Assembly (NCBI GenBank): GCA_937925385.1 | Contig: CALEWN010000315.1 | Coordinates: 1-14,078 of the forward strand | Origin: an uncultured Senegalimassilia sp. | GTDB taxonomy: Bacteria; Actinomycetota; Coriobacteriia; Coriobacteriales; Eggerthellaceae | Direction: 5' to 3' | DNA: 14,078 bases | Shown: in pieces, positions 1 to 6,562 of the stretch | Layout: each line of letters opens with the position of its first letter | Position numbering within the stretch: the stretch's first letter is position 1 | Made by a program: the position numbers and the translations under genes | Notes under the pieces: generated by a model | What the model was told of the DNA's origin: nothing | Database searches by the model: none | What the model saw: the letters and a program-made list of their open reading frames with translations, nothing else

Positions 1-95
1 TTTTGACAAAAATAAGTGTATATCGATGTGAAGTAATTCGTATGCTCTGAAAATCAACTTAATATTGTGACAGAGCCAATAGAATAAATACACTA

Positions 96-139
96 CAAAA
101 TTGTCGTGCGACACTATTGATTGTCGCACGACAATTTTG
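96..139. promoter_or_regulatory. Nested dyad: two putative operator half-regions upstream of the molybdoenzyme operon
   Basis: Positions 96-113 (CAAAATTGTCGTGCGACA) and 122-139 are perfect inverted repeats, 18 bp each, with an 8-base spacer. Each arm is itself a dyad: TGTCG-TG-CGACA at 102-113 and TGTCG-CA-CGACA at 122-133, the latter extending to 120-135. The two dyad centres lie 20 bp apart, about two helical turns, which suits two dimers bound on the same DNA face. The second dyad sits between the candidate -35 and -10 elements at 117-146, and the first is just upstream of that -35. A bidirectional terminator (A-run, GC-rich stem, T-run of four) is an alternative reading, but the palindromes inside each arm are not needed for a hairpin and favour protein binding. 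Confidence 0.6.
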
Positions 140-146
140 CTATAAC
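117..146 (+). promoter_or_regulatory. Candidate promoter of the molybdoenzyme operon
   Basis: A -35-like TTGATT (117-122) is followed after 18 bases by TATAAC (141-146), and the -10 is preceded by TG plus one base (138-140), making an extended -10. Transcription would begin near 153 and leave a leader of about 160 bases. The second dyad occupies the spacer, so a bound protein would directly affect polymerase. A weaker alternative is TTGTGA (65-70) with TACACT (89-94). Confidence 0.45.
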
Positions 147-242
147 GGCTCATGGAGGGTTTCAGCTGATTTCCAACAACCGTATTCAGTCGCTTGATTT
201 TCTGCCGGTATTCGCATATCTGGCGGGAAACGAAAGCGAACG

Positions 243-294
243 TAAAGCACGCGGACGAGGCGTGCTTTATGGGAGGTGCGCCTTTTTTGGCGCA
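243..294 (+). promoter_or_regulatory. Structured 5' leader with two tandem hairpins before the first SD
   Basis: The first hairpin is a 10-bp perfect stem, TAAAGCACGC (243-252) with GCGTGCTTTA (260-269), and a 7-base loop. The second is TGCGCC (277-282) with GGCGCA (289-294) and a loop of six T. The second ends 7 bases before the SD sequence AGAGGAGGG (302-310), so folding or protein binding could change access to it. Neither stem is followed by a T-run, so they are not ordinary terminators. I do not recognise a known riboswitch here. Confidence 0.4.
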
Positions 295-314
295 AGGAAA
301 TAGAGGAGGGAAAC

Positions 315-1085
315 ATGGGTCTCGAATCCCTGTTTGCATTCACGCTGCTGGGAGGTATGGCTGCGGGCGCGTACGTGTTTGAAACGTGCTTTGCCCGTAA
401 GCGCTCGGGCAATCGCCCGTGGCTTTTGCCCCTGGTCGTAGTTGCTTTGTTCGCCATCGGCATGATTGCCGCTTCTACGCATGTGCAGAGCATCCCGCGT
501 GCTATGGGCTCGTTGACAAGCGGAACCGTTAACTTTGCGTCCGGCATGGTGCGCGAGGTTGCCGTTTCCGGCGTGTTCTTCGTGCTGGCTCTTATCGACA
601 TGATCACCACCTTTGTGAAAAAGGACAGCCCGTTTGCCTTGCGCGTGGCAACGGCCGTGGTTGCCGTAGCGTGCATGGTGCTGATGGGCACCGCGTACAC
701 CGACGTGTTCGGCAATCCCGTTTGGACGAATGCTCCGGCGACGGTGCTGAGCTTCGTGGCGGGCGATCTTGCTATGGGTCTTGGTCTGTGCGCCGCGCTT
801 GGTGTCGCGAATCTGTCCGAAAAGCCCGTTGCATACACGATGGTTGCTGTTGACGTGGTGCTGGCCATCGGTCTGGCGCTTGAGGTTGCGGCCTTTTCGG
901 CTGTTGGCGTAAGCCCGGTCATGCAGGTGGCTGGTCTGGTGGTTGCGCCTGTCGCTTCTGCTGTGTTGACGCTGCTGGCTTCCAAATTTGCAAACAAGCA
1001 GATGCTTGCGATCGTCGTGTGCGCTGCTCTGGTTATCGGTGTTGCCGTCGCTCGTTACGCGTTCTACGCGACGTGCGCGCTATAG
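315..1085 (+). CDS. DmsC/NrfD-type membrane anchor subunit of a molybdopterin oxidoreductase
   Basis: This 256-residue, almost entirely hydrophobic protein has about eight membrane segments (roughly residues 5-22, 36-54, 80-100, 108-126, 140-162, 168-188, 195-215 and 225-250). That is the layout of DmsC, which anchors DMSO-reductase-family enzymes and oxidises menaquinol for the FeS subunit. Its identification rests on topology, size and context, as the sequence itself is weakly conserved in this family. The ATG at 315 was chosen because AGAGGAGGG lies 4 bases upstream, rather than the longer in-frame start at 276. It is followed 20 bases later by the catalytic subunit, so the order is anchor-catalytic-FeS, unlike E. 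coli dmsABC. It is likely the first gene of the operon and controlled by the dyads at 96-139. The substrate of the complex is unknown. Confidence 0.78.
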   Translation: MGLESLFAFTLLGGMAAGAYVFETCFARKRSGNRPWLLPLVVVALFAIGMIAASTHVQSIPRAMGSLTSGTVNFASGMVREVAVSGVFFVLALIDMITTFVKKDSPFALRVATAVVAVACMVLMGTAYTDVFGNPVWTNAPATVLSFVAGDLAMGLGLCAALGVANLSEKPVAYTMVAVDVVLAIGLALEVAAFSAVGVSPVMQVAGLVVAPVASAVLTLLASKFANKQMLAIVVCAALVIGVAVARYAFYATCAL

Positions 1086-1105
1086 GGAACGAAGGGGGAT
1101 AAACC

Positions 1106-3730
1106 GTGAATTCCAATAACATTTCCCGTCGTGGTTTCCTGGGTGCTTCCGCTGTTGTTATGGCAGGTGTTGCTGGCCTGACCGCAACTGGTTGCTCTGC
1201 GGAATCAAGTCTCGAGGCCGTCGACAAGCACGAGCTGCCTGTCGATCCGGCAAAGGGCGGCGAATGGATTTCCGCAGCCTGCTGGCACAACTGCGGCGGT
1301 CGCTGCATGAACAAGGTCATGGTTAAAGACGGCGCCGTTGTTCGTCAGAAGACCGATGACACGCACGAGGATTCCATCGAGTATCCGCAGCAGCGCGGTT
1401 GCGTGCGCGGCAAAACCCAGCAGCAGCAGTGCTTTGGCGCCGACCGTATTCTTCATCCGCTCAAGCGCAAGGGCTGGCAGCCTGGCGGTGGCGAGAAGTC
1501 CAATGGCCAGATGCGTGGCAAGGACGAGTGGGAAGTCAATAGCTGGGACGAAGCTATTAAGCTTGCATCCGAGGAAATCAAGCGCATTTCCGACGAGTAC
1601 GGCCCTACGGGTTTTTATTGCAAGGCGAACAATACCACGCTCAATGTCCTTTCCGGTTACGTGCGCGGATGGGATACCACGTCGCATGGCACGTATACGC
1701 TTGATGTGACGAAGATGGGTCTTCCGTCTACGGACTGCGGTACGGGTGATGCGGATACGGCAAACGATCGCTTTGACCTTGAAAACGCCGAGTACATTAT
1801 CATGTGGTCGTCCAATCCTGCTTGGTCTGCTGCCGGTACGCCTATCAACTATTGGATGGCTGCGCGCGACAAGGGCACCAAGTTCGTTTCCATCGACCCG
1901 TTGTACAATGCGTCCGCCCAGATGCTTGATGCTGAATGGGTTCCTGTTCGTACCGGCACGGACATGGCGCTTATGTTCGCTATCGCCTACGAAATGCTTC
2001 GCCTTGACGAGGAAAAGGGAGGCATCATCGATTGGGACTTCATCCATAAGTACACGGTTGGTTTCGACTCCGAGAGCATGCCTGAGGATAAGACCATCGA
2101 TGAGAACCTTAAGGACTACATCCTTGGCAAGTACGACGGTACGCCTAAGACGCCGGAATGGGCAGAGCCGATTTGCGGCGTGAAGCCTGAGCAGATCACC
2201 GAGCTGGCTCAGATTATGGCAAAGAACAACAAGGTCATGATTCTGCACAACTATGGTATGGCTCGCTGCAACGGTGCCGAAATGCTGCCGCAGCTGTTGA
2301 TCGCCTTGGGCGCCATGGGCGGCCATATGGGCAAGTCCGGTCATGCAACGGCTAGCGCATATCACGCAAACGCCGGCAATGGCGGTGCTCGACTGATTTC
2401 CGCCGGTACCGCAAAGATGCCGAAGACGACCGATCCGGTTACCACGGGCGTTCGTCAGCCCCAGATGTATGAGATTATCAAGAACGGCGGCGGTCACACG
2501 CAGGACGTTTCCAATGCGTACGGCTCCTTCCACAAGCCCAATCCTACGGAGCTTGGTCCTATCAAGTGCATCTATCATATGACCGATGCCGTCCTGCAGA
2601 CGTCTTTGAACCAGAAAGAGGGCATCGAGGCTCACCGCGCGGTTGACTTCGTGTTGACGTTGGCGCAGTTCATGACCACGAATGCTCGCTACTCCGACAT
2701 CATTTTGCCGGTTACGACCGAGTGGGAGCGTTGCGGCGGTTTCGGTAGCTACAACAACCGCGAATACTTGCCGTTCTACACTCGCGTGACGCAGCCGCTT
2801 GGCGAGGCAAAGACCGACCAGGAAATCGGCGAGCTGTTGATTGCGGGCGTCGGCAAGGATCCCAAGCTTGCTTATGGCAAGACCGAGGACCAGCAGCTGT
2901 ACGAGCAGATTGCCGGCTGCAAGGTCATGGGTGATGACGGCAAGATGAAGACGCTGGTCACGCTGACCGCCGATGATATCAAAGGCCTCAACGCCGAAGG
3001 CGCGCCGCAGGAAGGCATCATCACGCTGAAGGAGCTGAAGGAAAACGGCGGTTATCAGTTCCCGCGCAAGCGCGGTGACAAGTACGGCCACATCGGCTAC
3101 CAGAAGTTCGTCGATGATCCTGAGGCAAATCCGCTGAAGAGCAAGTCGGGCAAGCTGGAGATTTACTGCCAGGCTCGCTACGACCTGATGGCGTCGTTCG
3201 GCTTCCCTGGAATTGAGCAGTATAAGCCGTACCCGACCTATGTCGTTCCGTGCACGGGCTACGAGTCCACGTTCAAGGATGGTAAGATCGGCGGCGAAAA
3301 GGGCGAGTATCCGTTCCTGATGTTCAACCCGCACTACCTGCGTCGTTCGCATACCGTGTTCGACAACTGCCCGTGGCTGCGTGAAGCGTGGGCAAACCCG
3401 GTGTTCCTGGCTCGTAGCGATGCGGAGAGCTTGGGCATCAAAGACGGCGACACGGTGCTGCTGAGCTCGCCGTATGGCAAGGGCCTGCGCAACGCTGCCG
3501 TTATGGATGTGTTGATGCCTGGCATGGTCGGCGTGCCCCACGGCGCATGGGTTGACGTCGATGAAGAGACCGGCATCGATATGGCTGGCTCCGACAACTA
3601 TCTGATTGGTAGCGAGTACAGTGGCATGGGCGTGTCTGGTTACAACAACCAGATCTGCAATGTCGAGAAGTACACCGGCGCTCCGCTTGGCCGCGACTGC
3701 GACAAGCCGGCTCGCTGGAGTGCAAACTAG
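1106..3730 (+). CDS. Tat-exported DmsA-like molybdopterin oxidoreductase catalytic subunit
   Basis: This 874-residue protein belongs to the DMSO reductase superfamily and should bind bis-MGD and one FS0 [4Fe-4S] cluster outside the membrane. The N-terminus has a twin-arginine signal (SRRGFL at 7-12, hydrophobic stretch to about 27), with Cys30 in a possible lipobox (TATGC). The cluster ligands are C59, C63, C67 and C99 (Cx3Cx3Cx31C), followed by VRGK, which puts Arg101 where DmsA also has Arg. Central motifs (SIDPLYNAS at 262-270, VPVRTGTDMA at 279-288) and a C-terminal dinucleotide-binding domain from about 745 match DmsA along its length. By motif alignment from memory, the Mo-ligand serine of DmsA/TorA (GDYS) falls on Thr198 (GTYT). 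The start is GTG with SD GAAGGGGGAT. The substrate could be a sulfoxide, N-oxide or a catechol-like compound, and sequence alone does not decide. Confidence 0.9.
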   Translation: MNSNNISRRGFLGASAVVMAGVAGLTATGCSAESSLEAVDKHELPVDPAKGGEWISAACWHNCGGRCMNKVMVKDGAVVRQKTDDTHEDSIEYPQQRGCVRGKTQQQQCFGADRILHPLKRKGWQPGGGEKSNGQMRGKDEWEVNSWDEAIKLASEEIKRISDEYGPTGFYCKANNTTLNVLSGYVRGWDTTSHGTYTLDVTKMGLPSTDCGTGDADTANDRFDLENAEYIIMWSSNPAWSAAGTPINYWMAARDKGTKFVSIDPLYNASAQMLDAEWVPVRTGTDMALMFAIAYEMLRLDEEKGGIIDWDFIHKYTVGFDSESMPEDKTIDENLKDYILGKYDGTPKTPEWAEPICGVKPEQITELAQIMAKNNKVMILHNYGMARCNGAEMLPQLLIALGAMGGHMGKSGHATASAYHANAGNGGARLISAGTAKMPKTTDPVTTGVRQPQMYEIIKNGGGHTQDVSNAYGSFHKPNPTELGPIKCIYHMTDAVLQTSLNQKEGIEAHRAVDFVLTLAQFMTTNARYSDIILPVTTEWERCGGFGSYNNREYLPFYTRVTQPLGEAKTDQEIGELLIAGVGKDPKLAYGKTEDQQLYEQIAGCKVMGDDGKMKTLVTLTADDIKGLNAEGAPQEGIITLKELKENGGYQFPRKRGDKYGHIGYQKFVDDPEANPLKSKSGKLEIYCQARYDLMASFGFPGIEQYKPYPTYVVPCTGYESTFKDGKIGGEKGEYPFLMFNPHYLRRSHTVFDNCPWLREAWANPVFLARSDAESLGIKDGDTVLLSSPYGKGLRNAAVMDVLMPGMVGVPHGAWVDVDEETGIDMAGSDNYLIGSEYSGMGVSGYNNQICNVEKYTGAPLGRDCDKPARWSAN

Positions 3731-3754
3731 AGCTGCGGAAGAGGAGAGTGAATC

Positions 3755-4333
3755 ATGAGCGTTGGATTCTATTTTGACCAAAGCCGCTGCACTGGTTGCC
3801 GCGCTTGTCAGGTTGTGTGCAAGGACAAGAACCGTCTTGAGGTTGGCACGCTGTATCGCGAGGCACATTCCTATACGGTTGGCGAGTTCCCGAAGGTGCA
3901 GGGCTTTAGCTACACGTTTAGCTGCAATCACTGCGAGGATCCTATTTGCCTGAAGAACTGCCCGACGGGTGCCATTTACAAGGCTGCCGACGGTACGGTG
4001 ATTCAGGATCAGAGCAAGTGCATCGGCTGCCGCATGTGTGTGATGAGCTGCCCGTATGGCCAGCCGAAGTATTTCCCGGAAAAGGGTGTTTCCGGAAAGT
4101 GCGACGGCTGCTATGGTCTGCGCCAAGAGGGCTCCCAGCCTGCTTGCGTGGCTGGCTGCCCGAACCGTGCGCTTGATTTCGGCGACATGGATGAGTTGCG
4201 TGCGAAGTATGGTAGCCACTTGGATAACGGTAGCATCGTGGTGCTGCCCTCGCCCGAGGAAACGCATCCGAACGTCTTGATTAAAGCGAAGGATTGCGCG
4301 TTTGACCAGGAAGCACGTGAGTTGACCTGGTAG
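3755..4333 (+). CDS. DmsB-like four-cluster ferredoxin subunit
   Basis: This 192-residue protein carries four cysteine quartets: C12/C15/C18/C22, C57/C60/C65/C69, C89/C92/C95/C99 and C116/C119/C131/C135. That is the DmsB/NrfC pattern for four [4Fe-4S] clusters that carry electrons from the membrane anchor to the molybdenum subunit. Signature stretches include CTGCRACQVVCKD, CNHCEDPICLKNCPTGA and CIGCRMCVMSCPYG, all very close to E. coli DmsB. There is no signal peptide, as expected for a subunit exported by hitchhiking on the Tat signal of its partner. SD GAGGAGAG precedes the ATG, and the gene starts 24 bases after the catalytic subunit. Cys181 is an extra cysteine near the C-terminus. Length is close to that of DmsB (about 205). 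Confidence 0.93.
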   Translation: MSVGFYFDQSRCTGCRACQVVCKDKNRLEVGTLYREAHSYTVGEFPKVQGFSYTFSCNHCEDPICLKNCPTGAIYKAADGTVIQDQSKCIGCRMCVMSCPYGQPKYFPEKGVSGKCDGCYGLRQEGSQPACVAGCPNRALDFGDMDELRAKYGSHLDNGSIVVLPSPEETHPNVLIKAKDCAFDQEARELTW

Positions 4334-4345
4334 TATGGCTGTCTG

Positions 4346-4388
4346 CCGCCGCATCGCGCATGCTTGCTCGGTGCGGCGGTTTTGTTTT
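4346..4388 (+). terminator. Terminator-like hairpin between the FeS subunit and the chaperone gene
   Basis: An 8-bp perfect GC-rich stem, CCGCCGCA (4346-4353) with TGCGGCGG (4372-4379), is followed at once by TTTTGTTTT. The 18-base loop can fold further around GCGCATGC. It starts 13 bases after the stop codon of the FeS subunit, so it probably ends or attenuates the structural-gene transcript, with read-through or a separate promoter supplying the chaperone at a lower level. Confidence 0.68.
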
Positions 4389-4437
4389 GGGTTCGTTTCG
4401 TCGCATACGAGGCGGTAGCGACGTAAAAGGAGCGGGG

Positions 4438-5190
4438 ATGAACGGCAAGGATAAGGAAAACCAAATCGCTATGACGCTGGCGCGCCGCGCGTATTTGTAC
4501 GGCATGTTCCATGTGGTGTTTGGCGGCGGGGTGAACGAGGCGTCCGCTACGCAACTTTTCGGGGGACATGCGCATGATGCTTTGGCGTGGCTTGCCGGTA
4601 AGGTGGCCGCTGATGAGGGGCTTTCAGAGAAGAGCGTGGGCCTTTCCCTCCGCACGATGACCGAGTGCGTTGCCGAAGCGGTTGCGTGCGTGGGTGAACA
4701 TAGCGAAGGGGATGCGGTTTCCAAGGCGACAGCGGCCATGGAAGAAGATTTCCCCAAGTTGTTTCAGGTTCCTGGCGATAGCTACGTTCGTCCCTGGGAG
4801 TCTCCGTATACCAGTACCGACGGCATGCTGTTCAGGGGAAGCACGCTTGATGTTCGGTCGTTCTATCATCAGGCGGGTTTCAGGCTGCAGACCGAGCAGC
4901 ATTTTCCCGACGATCATGTTTCCGCGATGATGGATTTTATGGCGCGTATGAGTCAGTGCGTTTATGAGGCGTATGCTGACGGACGCGATGAGGATGCGGC
5001 GAAGACGCTTCGTACCCAAAGCGACTTTCTGCGAAATCATGTGCTGACGTGGGTCGATGCGTTTGCTGATGAGGTGATTCGCAAAGATATCCGTGCGTAT
5101 TACGCTGCGTTTGCAGGTGCTATGGCGGCGTTTGCGCATGTTGACGCTGCGCATGTTGAGAAGTTGGCGGCGGAGCTTTCGGCTGAGTAG
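4438..5190 (+). CDS. TorD/DmsD-family molybdoenzyme maturation chaperone
   Basis: A 250-residue, mostly helical cytoplasmic protein. The region RPWESPYTSTDGMLFRGS (118-135), followed by a tyrosine-containing helix (FYHQAGFRL, 142-150) and FPDDHVSAMMDFM (156-168), is the core signature of the TorD/DmsD/NarJ-like family (P-x-ES-x-Y, PxDH, ExxFM). These chaperones bind the Tat signal and apo-catalytic subunit until the cofactor is inserted. The N-terminal 100 residues are less conserved. The ATG at 4438 is preceded by AAAAGGAG, so this start is preferred over the in-frame start at 4360, which would begin inside the terminator-like hairpin. The client is presumably the Tat molybdoenzyme encoded upstream. 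It is followed after 23 bases by a radical SAM gene. Confidence 0.85.
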   Translation: MNGKDKENQIAMTLARRAYLYGMFHVVFGGGVNEASATQLFGGHAHDALAWLAGKVAADEGLSEKSVGLSLRTMTECVAEAVACVGEHSEGDAVSKATAAMEEDFPKLFQVPGDSYVRPWESPYTSTDGMLFRGSTLDVRSFYHQAGFRLQTEQHFPDDHVSAMMDFMARMSQCVYEAYADGRDEDAAKTLRTQSDFLRNHVLTWVDAFADEVIRKDIRAYYAAFAGAMAAFAHVDAAHVEKLAAELSAE

Positions 5191-5213
5191 CGTTTTGCTT
5201 TAAGGGGGGATTT

Positions 5214-6485
5214 GTGGATATTCGCGAGTATGCACAGGCGTTTGATCAGGTTGAGCACGACTATGAGGATGCGGTTGCTGCGTTTGGAATCCCCTTTGAG
5301 GTGGCGGAGTCGTGCCCGCGCAAGCGGCGTTCGCAAACGGCGGCGATGTGTGGTTGCCATTGCGAAAACGGCGGCGGGTCACTATGGCATGGATGGATTT
5401 CACCGGCATGCTTGGCGTGCCGCACGGGCGAGCGCACGGCTACGTTTTTCGTTGATTTGCGTTGCACGCGACATTGCTATTTCTGCTTCAACCCGAATCA
5501 GGATCACTACAAGTATTTTTTGTCTCACCGTCGGGATATCGTGGGCGAGCTTGAGCAGGCTGCTGCAGTTGGCGCCCAGTTCGATTGCCTGGCGATAACG
5601 GGTGGCGAGCCGCTCTTGCATAAGGAGTCGGTTGTCGCGTTCGTGAGGCGGGCGAAAGAATTGTACCCCGACGTGCATGTGCGCCTGTATACATGCGGCG
5701 ACCTGCTGGATGATGTGTGCTTGGATGCGTTAGCTGACGCGGGGCTTGACGAGGTTCGGTTTAGCATCAAGCCCGAGGATGTTGCCTGCGCCGATGCGCC
5801 TGTGTTCGCGCGAATTAGGGCTGCTGCTTTGGCATTGCCCGACGTGATGGTTGAGATGCCGGTGATCCCCGGCGCGCTTTCCGAGATGCAGGAGTTGCTT
5901 GTGCGCTTGGATGGCATGGGCGTGCGCGGCGTGAACCTGCTGGAGTTCTGCTTTCCGCTGTGCAATGCGGAAGCGTTTCGCGACCGTGGGTTTGAACTAC
6001 GCAAACACCCTTTCAACTACTTGTATGACTACTGGTACGGCGGCGGTGTCCCCGTTGCGGGCAGCGAGGCTGAGGCGTTGGCATTGATGGAATATGCCGC
6101 GCGTGAGAGTTTGCTGCTTGGTGTGCATTATTGCAGTTCTGACAACAAGAATACGGGACAGGTGTATCAGCAGAATAAAGTGTTCACCTGTGATAATAAG
6201 ATACAGGCGAGCTATCCGTGGCTTAAGGCCGACGAGGGTGATCGCTTGCTGAAATGCGCGAAGGCTTTTGGAGATGACGCGGCGCACGTGCGCGATTGGG
6301 CCTGCGCGGCTGGTGTGCCGTGTTCGTTTGACGAAGGCATCCCGAGCGCCGCGATTCCGTTGGGCAGCGTTGCGGCGTTGCGCGAAATGTACCCCGGCGT
6401 TGCGCTTGCGGAAAGTGCGAACGTATTCGAGCGGCGCGAAACTGGCGAGCTGTACCTGCGAGAAGTGGGCGTTCGCGCAGTGTGA
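5214..6485 (+). CDS. Radical SAM protein with cysteine-rich flanks, function unknown
   Basis: A 423-residue protein with a canonical radical SAM core: C84xxxC88xxC91 (CTRHCYFC), then ITGGEP at 128-133 for SAM binding, and a TIM-barrel-like pattern to about residue 260. Twenty cysteines are present. Before the core lie C34, C46, C48, C50, C66 and C69 (CGCHC and CLAC groups). After it lie C246, C250, C307, C326, C348, C364 and C370. These could bind auxiliary FeS clusters or zinc, as in SPASM/twitch-type enzymes, although the spacing matches no family I can name. GTG at 5214 is used, with SD AAGGGGGG 4 bases upstream. Tight placement behind the TorD-like gene suggests co-transcription and perhaps a role in maturing or using the molybdoenzyme, but the neighbour could be coincidental. 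A glycyl-radical-enzyme activase is another possibility; no such partner is nearby. Confidence 0.8.
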   Translation: MDIREYAQAFDQVEHDYEDAVAAFGIPFEVAESCPRKRRSQTAAMCGCHCENGGGSLWHGWISPACLACRTGERTATFFVDLRCTRHCYFCFNPNQDHYKYFLSHRRDIVGELEQAAAVGAQFDCLAITGGEPLLHKESVVAFVRRAKELYPDVHVRLYTCGDLLDDVCLDALADAGLDEVRFSIKPEDVACADAPVFARIRAAALALPDVMVEMPVIPGALSEMQELLVRLDGMGVRGVNLLEFCFPLCNAEAFRDRGFELRKHPFNYLYDYWYGGGVPVAGSEAEALALMEYAARESLLLGVHYCSSDNKNTGQVYQQNKVFTCDNKIQASYPWLKADEGDRLLKCAKAFGDDAAHVRDWACAAGVPCSFDEGIPSAAIPLGSVAALREMYPGVALAESANVFERRETGELYLREVGVRAV

Positions 6486-6491
6486 GCGGGC

Positions 6492-6558
6492 TTACGTTCC
6501 GTAGCGTTCTAGCTCGCCACCTTTTAAAAGATGGCGAGCTAGAACGCTACGAAGGTAA
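6492..6558. repeat. Long near-perfect palindrome between convergent genes
   Basis: GTAGCGTTCTAGCTCGCCA (6501-6519) is the exact reverse complement of 6532-6550. The 12-base centre is itself nearly palindromic (CTTTTAAAAG with one C-A mismatch outside it). Flanks at 6492-6500 and 6551-6558 pair further with one mismatch and one bulge. It fills almost the whole gap between the radical SAM gene and the convergent Elp3 gene, ending 4 bases from the Elp3 stop. It most likely acts as a bidirectional transcription end or RNA-stabilising structure. No U-tract follows on either strand, so it is not a textbook intrinsic terminator. Confidence 0.8.
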
Positions 6559-6562
6559 TGGC

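Noticed and set aside
3..26. TTGACA at 3-8 as the operon promoter
   Set aside because: No acceptable -10 follows at 16-18 bases, and the extended -10 at 138-146 is far better placed.
140..997. 285-codon antisense frame over the DmsC-like gene
   Set aside because: It has Ala/Thr/Arg-rich composition typical of antisense frames and no motif, and it covers the promoter and leader of the + strand operon.
1106..3730. Naming the catalytic subunit dmsA with DMSO as substrate
   Set aside because: Coriobacteriia carry many paralogues with diverse substrates, and the predicted Mo-ligand residue differs, so only the family is claimed.
1205..4354. 1049-codon open frame antisense to the molybdoenzyme genes
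   Set aside because: It is a shadow of two strongly recognised genes on the + strand, has no domain signature, and owes its length to high GC and codon bias.
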